Source: Trichomonas tenax (taxonomy: Eukaryota > Parabasalia > Trichomonadida > Trichomonadidae). From it: a DNA stretch of 64,000 bases. Made by a program: the position numbers and the translations under genes. The stretch lies in assembly GCA_023091735.1 (NCBI GenBank), contig JALKBU010004900.1, positions 1-64,000 on the forward strand. Reading direction: 5' to 3'. The stretch's first letter is position 1, and the number at the start of each line of letters is the position of its first letter. Of this stretch, positions 1 to 9,724 are shown one piece after another. Below the pieces are notes generated by a model. That model had not been told where the DNA came from, ran no database searches, and saw only the letters and a list, made by a program, of their open reading frames with translations.

Positions 1-526
1 GCCACAACTACTCATAATGAAGTCTTCTTTGGCTTCCAACATTGAGTTCAATCCATTTCAACCTATTGACACTTTTCCATTTTTCCCGCGCAATCACGTC
101 ACTTTCCTTTATATTTGACATTCTGACACTATATGCCAAACATAATTTACATGTTAGAAAAGCACGTTGTTCTATTTTGTCCCAGTCCCATAAATGACCT
201 AATATTTCATGTGTTGTTCATATTTATATTCAAGTTAATAATTTTGCAATTCTAATACCTCTGATCTGCCGACCTTTCTCTAAATTTTGTAAATTTCAAA
301 AAATGTTGGAGATTTTGGAAAAATTAGAGAATGATATATGAAAGTTACAGGAGTGTTATATTATGCCATATTTTAACATCAGCTAAACCTGAGATTCCGA
401 CTTTTTTCACATAACCTTTTGTTTTATTGTCAAGAAGGCCACAGACGGATTCAGGGGAGTGCATGTTTGCGAATAGTGTTAAAGAAAATCTCCCATCAGG
501 AATAACCGTTGTATGACATTTTTTTC
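1..526. other. Intergenic, no gene seen
   Basis: AT-rich spacer with frequent stops in all frames. No RNA gene, repeat or long inverted repeat was recognised. The last 20 bases hold a run of T after GACA that may be the Inr-like start site of the next gene. Confidence 0.5.
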
Positions 527-940
527 ATGACATCGATTTTTCGCATGACAGTCAATGGCGGACAGTCCATTCCGATCGAATTCAAGGAATACATGATGGT
601 TACTGTCTCTAAAGGCATTTTAATCACTCGTCCAGATCCATCGAGGCCAGTAATCGTTACAATCAAATACCGCTCCATTGGCGATAACGGAATTTCCTCG
701 TTCGAGAAGGAAGAGCAGTTATGCAGATTCGAACCAGGACAGACAGATGTCGTCATTGAAAATATATACTACGATACACAAAATCCAGAAATTAGAATTC
801 CAGAGGGTTGTATGGTAAAGTTTGAAGGTATCTTCACTTCTTCAGAAATGTTTGCAGATCACGACGAAGAGGAAGCATCTTCATCTGAGTCTCATGATGA
901 AGAGGAAGATGAAGATTTCCAGGCAGAGGAGTCGGATTAA
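527..940 (+). CDS. Nucleoplasmin-like protein with acidic tail
   Basis: A 137-residue protein. Residues about 7-105 look like a single beta-rich domain with the pattern of nucleoplasmin-like (NPL) histone-chaperone cores: an LCRFEPGQTD strand-turn and then a second half ending KFEGIF. A Ser/Glu/Asp-rich acidic tail follows (DEEEASSSESHDEEEDEDF). NPL proteins form pentamers that bind histones through acidic tails, so a nuclear chaperone role is inferred. The frame is open upstream, but only from a TTG codon. ATGs lie at 527 and 545, and the domain would be intact from either. The stop codon overlaps TAAA. The family call rests on domain size, the acidic tail and partial motif similarity; it could be another small beta-sandwich protein. 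Confidence 0.55.
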   Translation: MTSIFRMTVNGGQSIPIEFKEYMMVTVSKGILITRPDPSRPVIVTIKYRSIGDNGISSFEKEEQLCRFEPGQTDVVIENIYYDTQNPEIRIPEGCMVKFEGIFTSSEMFADHDEEEASSSESHDEEEDEDFQAEESD

Positions 941-1334
941 AGTATTTAAATTATTGAAATACATTTTTACCTTCCAAGTACGTTGTCAACTAAATACAAA
1001 ACACACTAAATGATGAAATTAAATTAGTAATTATTATTTTTTATAGCGTCAATCGTTTCCACAATAAGTTTCAGGCCATGGATATATTCATAGGATTGTT
1101 CTAAAATACCCTCGATTCATGTCTTCATGTTTAAGATTATTTCGATGATGAATTAAAAGCATGCCATGTAAACATCCATTATGACACATAAAGTATCTTT
1201 TTGTCATCTAAATTTTTGTCAAATAAAATCAATTTTTGACAAATAAACGTAATAAATGTAATTTTACCAGAGATTAAAGATTTAGTTGGTATAGCAGTAT
1301 ATTAGCATTTTTATTGTATAAAAATGTGACATTG
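941..1334. other. Intergenic, no gene seen
   Basis: AT-rich spacer between two plus-strand genes. It holds scattered TGTCA/TGACAAA words near 1190-1240 but no supported RNA gene or repeat. Confidence 0.4.
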
Positions 1335-4163
1335 ATGAATGATAAAAATCAATATCTTGATCAATCAATCCATGTTGATCCTCCAATGAAGATTGACAAG
1401 CAGCCAAGTTATGCGTTAAGCCAAGCAAGACAAAATAATGAAAAAGAAATTAAATACGAAGTTCAATCTTTAAATCGTGCAAAGAAGTTTATTGATTCAA
1501 TTTCAATGAATTCAAGAACACTTATAAACGATAGCGATGCTACTCCTGTAATACAAAGCCAACTTCGCCCATTGATTTCAGGGATTGAAGCAAATTATCC
1601 AAAATTAATTGCCGCATGCACTCAATTCTTCGCGTATATTACTGAAAAGCGTAAGAAAGGATCTCGTATTGCATTTTCTACAGGCCCTGTGTTACCCACA
1701 ATGAAAGAATTTTCGAGCTTCTGGGATCCTTTTGTTACTTCAATTCATGACTTTTCACAACGAAAACAGCTTCCACACACCAAAGAGATCAGTGTTAGGT
1801 TTCAAGGTATTATGTTATCACTTGATACAATCCAAAAATATAACTCTGAAAGAAAACATCCGAATGCAGCGATCACTGCGTGTATTCAAAGCATGAAATC
1901 GCTATGCACAAGGTTGTCTATGAGCTGCTTAGAGTTATATCAAAATCCTGCTTTTCCAAACTTCAAAGGCGCTGTTATGGAGCTTTACATCAAAGACGTT
2001 GATAGCTTTCAGCAAATTTTAATGGATGCGTTCAGAAACGAGTTGGTTCAATGTGGTCTAACATCAAATGATTACCAGCGTGTTAAAATGACCATTGTTG
2101 GTAATATAGGATTAATCAATAGTGCTTTGAAAGCGTCTTTCAAGTTTTCTAGTGATGTCAATCATATTTGGGATGAAATTTTGGCTTTCCAGAAAGAAAC
2201 CCAGTGGGTGATTGACGAAATTTATAGTAAGTTCTGCGTTTTTAGGCAGGAAGGATATGAGGGCATTCCAGAAGAAGTTCCTGAACAAAAGAAAGGGCGA
2301 AAAGAGAAAGAATTGCCAAAAGTTAAGTCTTTAAGTAAGATTGTTGAATTCGTTGGTGGTGAAATCAGTTCATCCCTGGCAGTAATTGACTTAGAGCCAA
2401 GATTGAGAATGTTCTTAAGGGAAGTTCTTCCATGTTTGAATCAAACATATGATCCTGAAGGAGATGCACTTGAACAACTTTTACTTGTAGAGAAAAACAT
2501 AAGGTCATTATCAGATACAATAAATAAGCAGTCAGTAAGTATCAAGGAAAATGACACACTCCTCGAAGAACTCAACAATGAATTATACGAGAATCAGGTT
2601 GAGTTTGATAAGAAACTTCAATCTGCAAAACAAGTAAATTTAACTAATATCAAATCGATCGAAGATTTAAAGAACGAACTGTCAAAAATCAAAAAAGAGA
2701 ATGAAGAATTCTCGAGCAAATTACGAGAAAAGGAAGAAGAAATTGAAAAACTTAAACAAAAGGAAGATCCAGAGAAATACAAATCATTTTTATCTGAAAT
2801 GAATACAAAATTGTTAACATTTTTCAATGTAGAAGATTCACCATTCGATTTTGATAAATTTTCTGGAAACATAGATAAAGTTATTAAATTAACAAGCAAT
2901 CCTATCAAAGAGACTCCATTACCACGCCCGGAAAATGTTTTACTCACAGAGCAAGAACCAGATAAAGAAATTGCAACACATGAAGAAGATAAGAAAGAAG
3001 AACTAGAAATTATTCAACCAGAAGAGAAGAAAGTCGAAGATATTAAACCACAAGAGTCGCAAACAGGCACTCCTATACAAACCAGAAAAAGAACAAGTAT
3101 TCTTGCATTTTCACCAACTTCAAACCTTAAGAACGATGAAGAAAAGAAACCACAACGAGCTAGAAAAATGACTCTTCAGCCCACAAGAGCAGCGAGTAGT
3201 GTTAGCGACATGACAAGGCGTGAAGAATTTAACTATGAGAAACTACGTCCAACTCTTGAATTGTTAGATATTCTTTCTGGACTTGATTCAACAAATTCCA
3301 AATTGCAAAGTTTGGGTAATTTCAAAGATTTGATTCAAGAACGATGCAACAAAATCCAAGACGTGTACAATATTCATTATGACAAACTCAATGAAATGGA
3401 AGAAGAAATAGCACATTGCCAAGAGCAATTCGTGGAAATAGGAATTATCAATCAAAATTCCGCTGATTCACTTCGAATTTTGATTGAAAAATATAAATCT
3501 CAAGTTGATCCATTAAACAATGAAATTAAAGATTTGAATAATCAATGTTCACAGAAAGATGCTGACTTCAAAACATTGATATCAAGAATTAAAGCACTGG
3601 CCAAAGCTTCAAATGTCGAGTTTGATCCAAAGAGTGATGTCCTTGAAATTATGGAGAAGATTCAAGAAAACAACACCAAGCATACCAAAACATATCAAAA
3701 TCTAGAAGATACAATAGATAAACTCAGAAAGTCTATACAGGACATCGAAACAAGATTATTAGCAGTATCATCTGACAAAATTGACGAAAATGCGGATGAT
3801 GATTCCATCATTAACAGCATCAATTCAAGGCTTGACATTTTACTGGAATCTTCATATTCAGAGGATTTCATTCGTGTTTCACAAATCAACGAGATTTTCA
3901 AGAATGTGGTTGATATCAGGAATAGGACACCATTGGACTATATGAAATCGTTTGTTATTGATTATGAAAAGTGCAGGAAGTCAATTAATTCAGTTCAGAA
4001 ATTCCGACATTTCATTGAGAAGATTGATAGAAATCAGCCTCTAACGACTGATATAATTAAAGAGATGAATGATATAATTGCTGAAATTAACTCAGAGGCA
4101 GAAATTAAGGACATAGTAATTACAATTAATGAACTTTTCCTTCTTTTCTGTAAAAAATTATAA
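1335..4163 (+). CDS. Large coiled-coil protein, 942 residues
   Basis: A long alpha-helical protein. Residues about 1-380 are mixed helical sequence. Residues about 390-480 are a strong coiled coil rich in E, K, N and L. A charged, low-complexity linker with a PEEKK/EEDKKEE character and several S/T-R-K basic patches follows at about 540-630. Further coiled-coil segments run at about 640-830, and the C-terminus is helical. There is no signal peptide, membrane segment or enzymatic motif. Such proteins are common in trichomonads, where many are cytoskeletal (costa, axostyle, pelta), but nothing here identifies the location. The longest frame begins 21 bases upstream at TTG; the first ATG is used. 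The stop codon sits in TAAA. Confidence 0.8.
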   Translation: MNDKNQYLDQSIHVDPPMKIDKQPSYALSQARQNNEKEIKYEVQSLNRAKKFIDSISMNSRTLINDSDATPVIQSQLRPLISGIEANYPKLIAACTQFFAYITEKRKKGSRIAFSTGPVLPTMKEFSSFWDPFVTSIHDFSQRKQLPHTKEISVRFQGIMLSLDTIQKYNSERKHPNAAITACIQSMKSLCTRLSMSCLELYQNPAFPNFKGAVMELYIKDVDSFQQILMDAFRNELVQCGLTSNDYQRVKMTIVGNIGLINSALKASFKFSSDVNHIWDEILAFQKETQWVIDEIYSKFCVFRQEGYEGIPEEVPEQKKGRKEKELPKVKSLSKIVEFVGGEISSSLAVIDLEPRLRMFLREVLPCLNQTYDPEGDALEQLLLVEKNIRSLSDTINKQSVSIKENDTLLEELNNELYENQVEFDKKLQSAKQVNLTNIKSIEDLKNELSKIKKENEEFSSKLREKEEEIEKLKQKEDPEKYKSFLSEMNTKLLTFFNVEDSPFDFDKFSGNIDKVIKLTSNPIKETPLPRPENVLLTEQEPDKEIATHEEDKKEELEIIQPEEKKVEDIKPQESQTGTPIQTRKRTSILAFSPTSNLKNDEEKKPQRARKMTLQPTRAASSVSDMTRREEFNYEKLRPTLELLDILSGLDSTNSKLQSLGNFKDLIQERCNKIQDVYNIHYDKLNEMEEEIAHCQEQFVEIGIINQNSADSLRILIEKYKSQVDPLNNEIKDLNNQCSQKDADFKTLISRIKALAKASNVEFDPKSDVLEIMEKIQENNTKHTKTYQNLEDTIDKLRKSIQDIETRLLAVSSDKIDENADDDSIINSINSRLDILLESSYSEDFIRVSQINEIFKNVVDIRNRTPLDYMKSFVIDYEKCRKSINSVQKFRHFIEKIDRNQPLTTDIIKEMNDIIAEINSEAEIKDIVITINELFLLFCKKL

Positions 4164-4628
4164 ATTGTTATTTGATTAAAACTAATTTTAAAAATATGTG
4201 AGTGTGGGTATTAAAATGTATCTTGATGTATTGAAATATCATTGTTATTTTTGTTTTAGAATGTAGTTTTCCAATTTTGAATTTAGCTCGAATCACTCCG
4301 AGCTCTGCTATCAACAGAGTGTTATTTTTCATTGCTAAACTCTTTGATACTGATCTTATTAATATCTTTGAAATGATTGTTTGATTCTTGCAATAGAATT
4401 TAATATGGAATATGATGCCCAGGTTCTAGATTTATATTATGGCACCTCTAGGAAAGATGGAATTATGTTTTTAGGTTCAGGTTTTACAATTTTTTAAATC
4501 AGATTAAAATCTATTAAATTTTGTACTGTTAATATTTTAAAAAGTGAATTCCGATGACAATGCATTGCCTTGCGAAGAATATTTTTCATGTTTGATTTGG
4601 AAGGTTTCGTCACTTTTCAAAAACAGAA
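4164..4628. promoter_or_regulatory. Intergenic with small hairpins and Inr-like site
   Basis: Two short stems lie near 4287-4319: AGCTCG pairs with CGAGCT, and CTCTG pairs with CAGAG. TCACTTTTCAAAAACAGAA directly precedes the ATG at 4629 and fits the trichomonad Inr pattern TCA-pyrimidine-T/A. No gene was seen. Confidence 0.4.
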
Positions 4629-4847
4629 ATGGGCTGCTTTTGCTCTAAAGACGAATTAACATTGGAATTCAGAAGCTTTCCACGCAGCACTGTTTCATCT
4701 GTTGCTGACGGAGGAAAAGTACTTGGCCAGAATTATCTGGAGCCGCCGTTATTAAAGGAAGTTAATTTTGCAGTTATTAGCGACGATGCAGAGCTCATAA
4801 ACGACGATGAAATTAATCAAATATTAGAAGAAGACAGTGACGAATAA
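4629..4847 (+). CDS. Small dually acylated membrane-anchored protein
   Basis: A 72-residue protein beginning MGCFCSK. Gly2 with Ser6 matches the N-myristoylation consensus, and Cys3 and Cys5 are ideal palmitoylation sites, so the protein probably sits on the cytoplasmic face of a membrane. The rest is soluble and acidic and ends NDDEINQILEEDSDE. Small MGC-type anchors of this kind include LAMTOR1/p18-like scaffold subunits, but no specific homology is claimed. An Inr-like TCACTTTT lies 16-23 bases before the ATG, which supports a short-leader transcript and this start. A second small acylated protein (8806-9039, minus strand) has a similar EIN...DSD tail and may be a paralogue. Confidence 0.7.
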   Translation: MGCFCSKDELTLEFRSFPRSTVSSVADGGKVLGQNYLEPPLLKEVNFAVISDDAELINDDEINQILEEDSDE

Positions 4848-5237
4848 TGAACTTTAGTTGTTTATTTTTAGATAATGTTTCTCAAACCTATTTACATGCG
4901 TTATAAGTACTATATTAAATTATACGTTATAAAACTTTATTCTACATTGTATTAACGTTCTTATATTAAGTTATATATCTGAATTATCATTAATATCACA
5001 ACAAAAGGTCATAAGTAATGAATTGGAACTACATTGTTGCGGGAAAGTATTAAACTTAATGAGTTTATACTATTCAAAAAAATTAATTTAATTGATATTT
5101 ATTTTTTATTATCAACCTTAATGTGTTAACAAAAATATAGTAGTGGATGTTCTTAGTTGTTTACCTTAAATAAAAACATGGAAACCAATTTATACGTTTG
5201 AAATATTTGCAATTTCTTCGATTTTATCAATTTCTTT
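4848..5237. other. Intergenic, no gene seen
   Basis: Extremely AT-rich spacer with no supported gene, RNA or repeat. Confidence 0.4.
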
Positions 5238-6896
5238 ATGTTTTTAAATGTGTCAATATATTGCATTATTGTTCGTACCATCAAAATCGAAAAACAAAAA
5301 CCTGATCAAAATGTCAAAATCTATGTCAAATGTCAAAAACAAAATTTGGATGTTTCTTTTTCTTTTTTTTTAATGTATGATACGCAATGTCTCAATATTT
5401 CACTATGTGAAAGCATAAATTGTGTATATGCAGCTATCCCAAATCTTGTATATGATAAAACTAATATATCAACATTTGTTCTACATCAATTTAATGATAC
5501 CAAGACATATACGATAGATATTAACGTAGTTGGAACAATATTTCACGAGATTTCACTCAACGGAGCTTCAAATTTTAATCAAATACGTTTTTTTGGAAAA
5601 GAATCAAATATCGACATAATTATTTTAAAAATAAACGAAATTATAGACACAGATCTTGTTTTTGATCATGTTGGAGTTGCATTTGATGCTGGAGACAGTA
5701 ATTCTATTACAATATCGATTTTGGTCCTAATTAATTGCTATTACTTTACATCCACAGCGAAAAATCTTTTCTGCAATGATTTATCTGTACTGCTCGAGAG
5801 CATGATGGCCTTTAGCTTCATAAAGTGTGAACTGATTCCACTTTTTGATACTCGTAAGACATCAATTACAAGCAATTACACTCTAAGTCTTGATATCCCT
5901 AATACATCGGTAACTGTATTTGACATTCCCGATCTGAAAACATTCGGATTTTTTGATAATAGATTGAGGCATCAAAAATAACCTCGTTGAAAGTCGCGAT
6001 TTTTTCTAGAACTAATACTTCTAGACAAGAAGGCGAACTATTCATAGCGGATATCGGAATTATTTTCTATGCTGCATCTGTTTCAATTGTCAAACACATA
6101 GTATACCCTCTACGTCACTAAGATAATTTTAATATTACTTTCAAAATATGTGTTTTTAGCAAATTATATTGTTGAACAATCTCTTATGGTTGGAAAACAG
6201 CACCTCGAATATCAAAGTTAATATCAACAAATTGATGTCTATAAATAACTACAGATTTTTGGTCAACTCATGGAATTTGTTATATGTAGAGGATATGTAC
6301 ACAGTAAGTCCCATTAACTACGCATCAAAACTAAATAATTTCAAAAACCTTCATATTAAACAGGATTACGGACCAGAAATCAACTTCTTTAACCCAGAAA
6401 GTAACAAAACAGCAATCAATTTTGATCTGGCCTTCTCCATATTCAAGTTACCTAAAATAAAAATGACAGATGGAAGGTATGAAGATATGCATATTAATTT
6501 CTACCCTATTTCAAAAGAGTCGGAGTTATACGAATCAAAATGTATTAAGGCTAATCCAAGCCTGTACCTAAAGCCATACCCTAAATATGTGGGGACTCGA
6601 TAGCATGCAATTCATGGGATGTTAAACTTGCCACAAAGTTACCATTTTGGTCTGATTATTATCGGCTTAAATGCATGGAATATGAAAACACAACATGTCT
6701 AGTTGGTAAACTTGATGAATCATATCAAACTAGACATCTCTATCTATATATTGTTGTTTTTTCATTGATCCTAATTGTTTTTATTTTCTTTATGTTCATC
6801 CTTTGTTTGAGATTAATTTTCTACAGTTGCTTTACGAAATCAAAACGTGATTATTATAGAAGTCCATTCTCCTCAGCTGGGGGTGTTATGTTATAA
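5238..6896 (+). pseudogene. Decayed surface-protein gene with C-terminal TM
   Basis: Three plus-strand coding stretches (5238-5981, 6169-6603, 6675-6896) lie in two frames, and a further readable segment at about 5965-6120 bridges the first two in another frame. Together they read as one protein broken by frameshifts and stops. The first part is Asn/Ile/Asp-rich and beta-like (for example KTYTIDINVVGTIFHEISLN). The last part has an extracellular ENTTC segment, one long hydrophobic membrane helix (YIVVFSLILIVFIFFMFILC) and a short basic tail (KSKRDYYRSPF). This layout, a long ectodomain with one C-terminal TM and a small tail, is typical of large trichomonad surface-protein families. No intact start or signal peptide was found, so the 5' end may be missing. 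Confidence 0.6.
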
Positions 6897-7059
6897 AATG
6901 TATTTATGTTCTTTACTTTCAAATTAAGATATATATATATAATTTTAATTTTTTAAACCTTAGCATAACATCATACGAATAAGTTCCATATGCAAGGTGG
7001 TATATTGATCATAAGAGATACGCTCCAGGTCGTGGACATTGAGTTCTTCTCGAGAAAAA

Positions 7060-7159
7060 ATTTTAAAATGTCATGTAAATATTTTTTGTCATGTAAAATG
7101 TCAATCAAAGTAGATAAAGTTGCCGATCATAAAATTTAGGTGAAAAGTGACTAAATAAA
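7060..7159 (+). promoter_or_regulatory. Upstream region with TGTCATGTAAA motifs
   Basis: Two copies of TGTCATGTAAA(A/T) lie about 60-95 bases before the ATG at 7160. The proximal AAAAGTGACTAAATAAA abuts the start codon. A role as promoter elements is inferred from position and recurrence in the window. Confidence 0.35.
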
Positions 7160-8554
7160 ATGTTAGCGATTTTCCTGCTTGGTTACACGATCACAGGCAA
7201 AGGCACGCTCAAGAGGATATTTGCCTCTAATTCTAAGTCTTTTGGTTTTGAAGTTGGTGGAACATATAACCTTACAGCGACAAATTTGGCGATTCCCAAA
7301 TTAATGATGGGCTTGATTACAGAATCAGATTACATAAAGCTAGATGTTGCTTCTTTAGATGTATCTAATTGTACTGATGACGATATTCCCAGCATTTCTA
7401 CTATTTATCAAGTTTACAACATATCTTCGAAGTCTGACATCGTCAAATTAGCAGGAACCATTGAAAAGAAGGATGTTTACTATGTATATTATTATGGTTG
7501 CTATAACAAAACTTTTTCATTCTCATGGGATCACATGTTGAAGAACCCAGATTCTTATATTGACTATCGCTACAAGCCTTTGTATACAATTGCACCAATT
7601 ATTCTTAGTATCGTTGGTGTATTATTTATTATTTGGCTTATTAATTGGTTTATGAACTTCTCTGTTCAAATTTACATTCACTACATGTTCACTGGTACTC
7701 TTGGTGCTATAGTTTTGAGTTCAATTGGCTATTTAGCCTATATTTACATTGCAAAGAATTATTCCACCCCAATCTTCGGCTATGTTGTATTCTTTGCCAC
7801 TGCAATCATCAAATACATTGTATTATTAGCTACTATTCTTATGGCCTCTAAAGGCTGGTGCATTCTCATCGATACAGTCAAATACTGCGAATTCTTCACA
7901 TCTTTTATTTATTCAGCATGTGCTATTGCAGCATTTGCAGTTGTTGCCTATACAAACTTTGTAATGATGATTCAAGCTATAATTGTCGTAATAGGACTTA
8001 TCTTCTTCATTTTATACATGCATTCACTTATAACATCTATCAACAAGCTTAACATAATGATACTTGCTCACATGATGGTTATTCAGCAATATGGAATCGA
8101 TCCAACTTCAACACCACTCGAACAAAAGAAGAAGATGTACCGACTATTCAATATTCTACTTATTTCTATAACAGTTTGTATTCTTATATACCTTGTTGTT
8201 AGTACCTTTGTTGATACAACATTTTGGATTGGTGATTTAATGAAATCAATTATTGAAATATATTTCATGGTTGGTATTCTCTTCATTTTCCATATTAAGA
8301 GTACGGATGGTGATGGCTATACAAGAATCAATGATTCGCAAGATCCAGGAGAAGAATTCTCTCTTGCCGATATTGAAGCAGCACAACAGGGTGATGGACC
8401 AATTACCCCAGGCCAAGGCATACAGTGGCGTTCTGGTATGAAATTACCAACAAAGCCTCAGATTGTTGAAACTCCAAAGCAAATCAGTATCGAGTCTCCT
8501 GATGGTGTTGAAGAGATTGAAATCACCCCAGGATCCTATAATGACAAAGCATAA
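7160..8554 (+). CDS. GOST-type seven-TM protein (GPR107/TMEM87-like)
   Basis: A 464-residue membrane protein. An N-terminal hydrophobic signal (MLAIFLLGYTITG) is followed by a lumenal, Cys-containing domain to about residue 140. Seven membrane helices run from about 146 to 390, and a hydrophilic cytoplasmic tail follows (DGDGYTRINDSQD onward). The helix sequence around IHYMFTGTLGAIVLSSIGYL and ASKGWCIL resembles the GOST family (GPR107, GPR108, TMEM87; Lung_7-TM_R). Those proteins sit in the Golgi or at the plasma membrane and act in trafficking or as receptors and channels. The ATG is preceded by AAAAGTGACTAAATAAA, nearly the same leader as the 9101 gene. The stop codon overlaps TAAA. Confidence 0.7.
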   Translation: MLAIFLLGYTITGKGTLKRIFASNSKSFGFEVGGTYNLTATNLAIPKLMMGLITESDYIKLDVASLDVSNCTDDDIPSISTIYQVYNISSKSDIVKLAGTIEKKDVYYVYYYGCYNKTFSFSWDHMLKNPDSYIDYRYKPLYTIAPIILSIVGVLFIIWLINWFMNFSVQIYIHYMFTGTLGAIVLSSIGYLAYIYIAKNYSTPIFGYVVFFATAIIKYIVLLATILMASKGWCILIDTVKYCEFFTSFIYSACAIAAFAVVAYTNFVMMIQAIIVVIGLIFFILYMHSLITSINKLNIMILAHMMVIQQYGIDPTSTPLEQKKKMYRLFNILLISITVCILIYLVVSTFVDTTFWIGDLMKSIIEIYFMVGILFIFHIKSTDGDGYTRINDSQDPGEEFSLADIEAAQQGDGPITPGQGIQWRSGMKLPTKPQIVETPKQISIESPDGVEEIEITPGSYNDKA

Positions 8555-8805
8555 AGGGGATATGTGATGTAATGATTAAACAAACTATTATTATGAATTA
8601 TATTTTTCTTAACTGTTTTCCAATACTCTCAATACAAATGGCACTATGTTTTTAAATTTCCATGATTATAGTTTGTCTATTTGAACTTTTATAAATCTTT
8701 AAAATGGTAGTGTATCACAGGCGTTAAAGTAAAGTAAATGAAACAAAATACATTGGTTTTATTCAACTATTAATATAATAATCAAATTATATAGAAACAT
8801 CCGAA

Positions 8806-9039
8806 TTATTGGTCACTATCGCTTAATTTTGAGGCGTAAGCATTGATTTCAGCATCTGTAAGTGTTTCTGGATCCGAAATTATATCAGAATTAACCTCAG
8901 CCGCAGGTGCAAAAAGCGGAATATCGGAATCGGACCTTGCATCGACTGGAATGACATCTATTGGATTTGCTTTTGGAACGTGAAGGTTTGCATAAAAATC
9001 ATTTTGCTCAGTAAAACGAATTGAACAACAGTGCCCCAT
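8806..9039 (-). CDS. Small acylated protein (MGHCCS N-terminus)
   Basis: A 77-residue protein beginning MGHCCSIRF. Gly2 and Ser6 form a myristoylation signal, and Cys4 and Cys5 are likely palmitoylated. The reading frame is open 99 bases further upstream, but that extension overlaps the divergent gene at 9101, and the MGxCCS start is a much better N-terminus. The body is acidic and ends TDAEINAYASKLSDSDQ, resembling the EIN...DSD tail of the 4629-4847 protein. Only about 60 bases separate this start from the divergent 4TM gene, so the two probably share a bidirectional promoter. The function is unknown; a membrane-tethered adaptor is inferred. Confidence 0.65.
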   Translation of the reverse strand: MGHCCSIRFTEQNDFYANLHVPKANPIDVIPVDARSDSDIPLFAPAAEVNSDIISDPETLTDAEINAYASKLSDSDQ

Positions 9040-9100
9040 AACTCTGCAATAAAAAGTGCCAATTAAGAAAAAAAATTGTAAACAAAGGTGACAAAATAAA
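9040..9100. promoter_or_regulatory. Short bidirectional promoter
   Basis: These 61 bases separate two divergent starts. They hold AAAAAGTGCC at about 9051-9060 and GGTGACAAAATAAA directly before the plus-strand ATG. The second motif matches the leader of the 7160 gene. Confidence 0.5.
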
Positions 9101-9724
9101 ATGGATCCAGATTTTGGAATCCGCACTTGGTATCTCAAGCCCTCCTTCTATTTCAAAATAGTTTGGGCCTTGTTCAGCCTTTCCATCATAATTTACAACA
9201 TTGTTCTCTTATGGATGACACATGATGGCTATTTCAACAAGGCAGTTGGCACAGGCCCAAATACATTGGCTGCTTTCATCTTCATTTTCGTTTTAATTTC
9301 CATTACTGGAAATATTATCACAAACTTTAAGCTTATTCCGAAATTCCACAAATATATCCTTTACGCTTCATGTGGAACAACAGTTTTCACGATGCTTCTT
9401 GGTATAATCTATGCCTCCGTCTACGGAAACAATACCTATGAGGACCAGGCGGATACAAAGATTTTCAGCTACATGTTCAAGTATCCAAATAACCCAGAAA
9501 CAATCTGGTTCAAGAATCACGTTTCTGGTACAGACTTTGGTGCTGTTTACGATTATGCTGATCATAGATGCACTGGTGCAGGTGAGGCTCTTCTAGGTCT
9601 TTTGATTACCTGGTTTATCCTTCAATGCTTCCTTTTGTTCTTGTTCCTTCAGGAAAATGAACTCGCTGGTTACGCTAATGCTGAACCCCTCAATCAAGGC
9701 AACGAAGAAAACTATAGCAAATAA
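9101..9724 (+). CDS. Four-TM membrane protein (tetraspanin/MARVEL-like)
   Basis: A 207-residue protein with four hydrophobic helices at about residues 18-40, 52-72, 82-108 and 160-185. A short N-terminus, a large loop between helices 3 and 4 (about 108-160, with one Cys in HRCTG) and a short acidic Asn-rich tail complete it. The topology fits tetraspanin or MARVEL-type proteins. The diagnostic CCG motif of tetraspanin loop 2 is absent, so the family is uncertain. Codons are relatively C-rich in the third position, suggesting good expression. It is divergent from the small acylated protein and has almost the same leader as the GOST gene upstream. The stop codon overlaps TAAA. Confidence 0.65.
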   Translation: MDPDFGIRTWYLKPSFYFKIVWALFSLSIIIYNIVLLWMTHDGYFNKAVGTGPNTLAAFIFIFVLISITGNIITNFKLIPKFHKYILYASCGTTVFTMLLGIIYASVYGNNTYEDQADTKIFSYMFKYPNNPETIWFKNHVSGTDFGAVYDYADHRCTGAGEALLGLLITWFILQCFLLFLFLQENELAGYANAEPLNQGNEENYSK

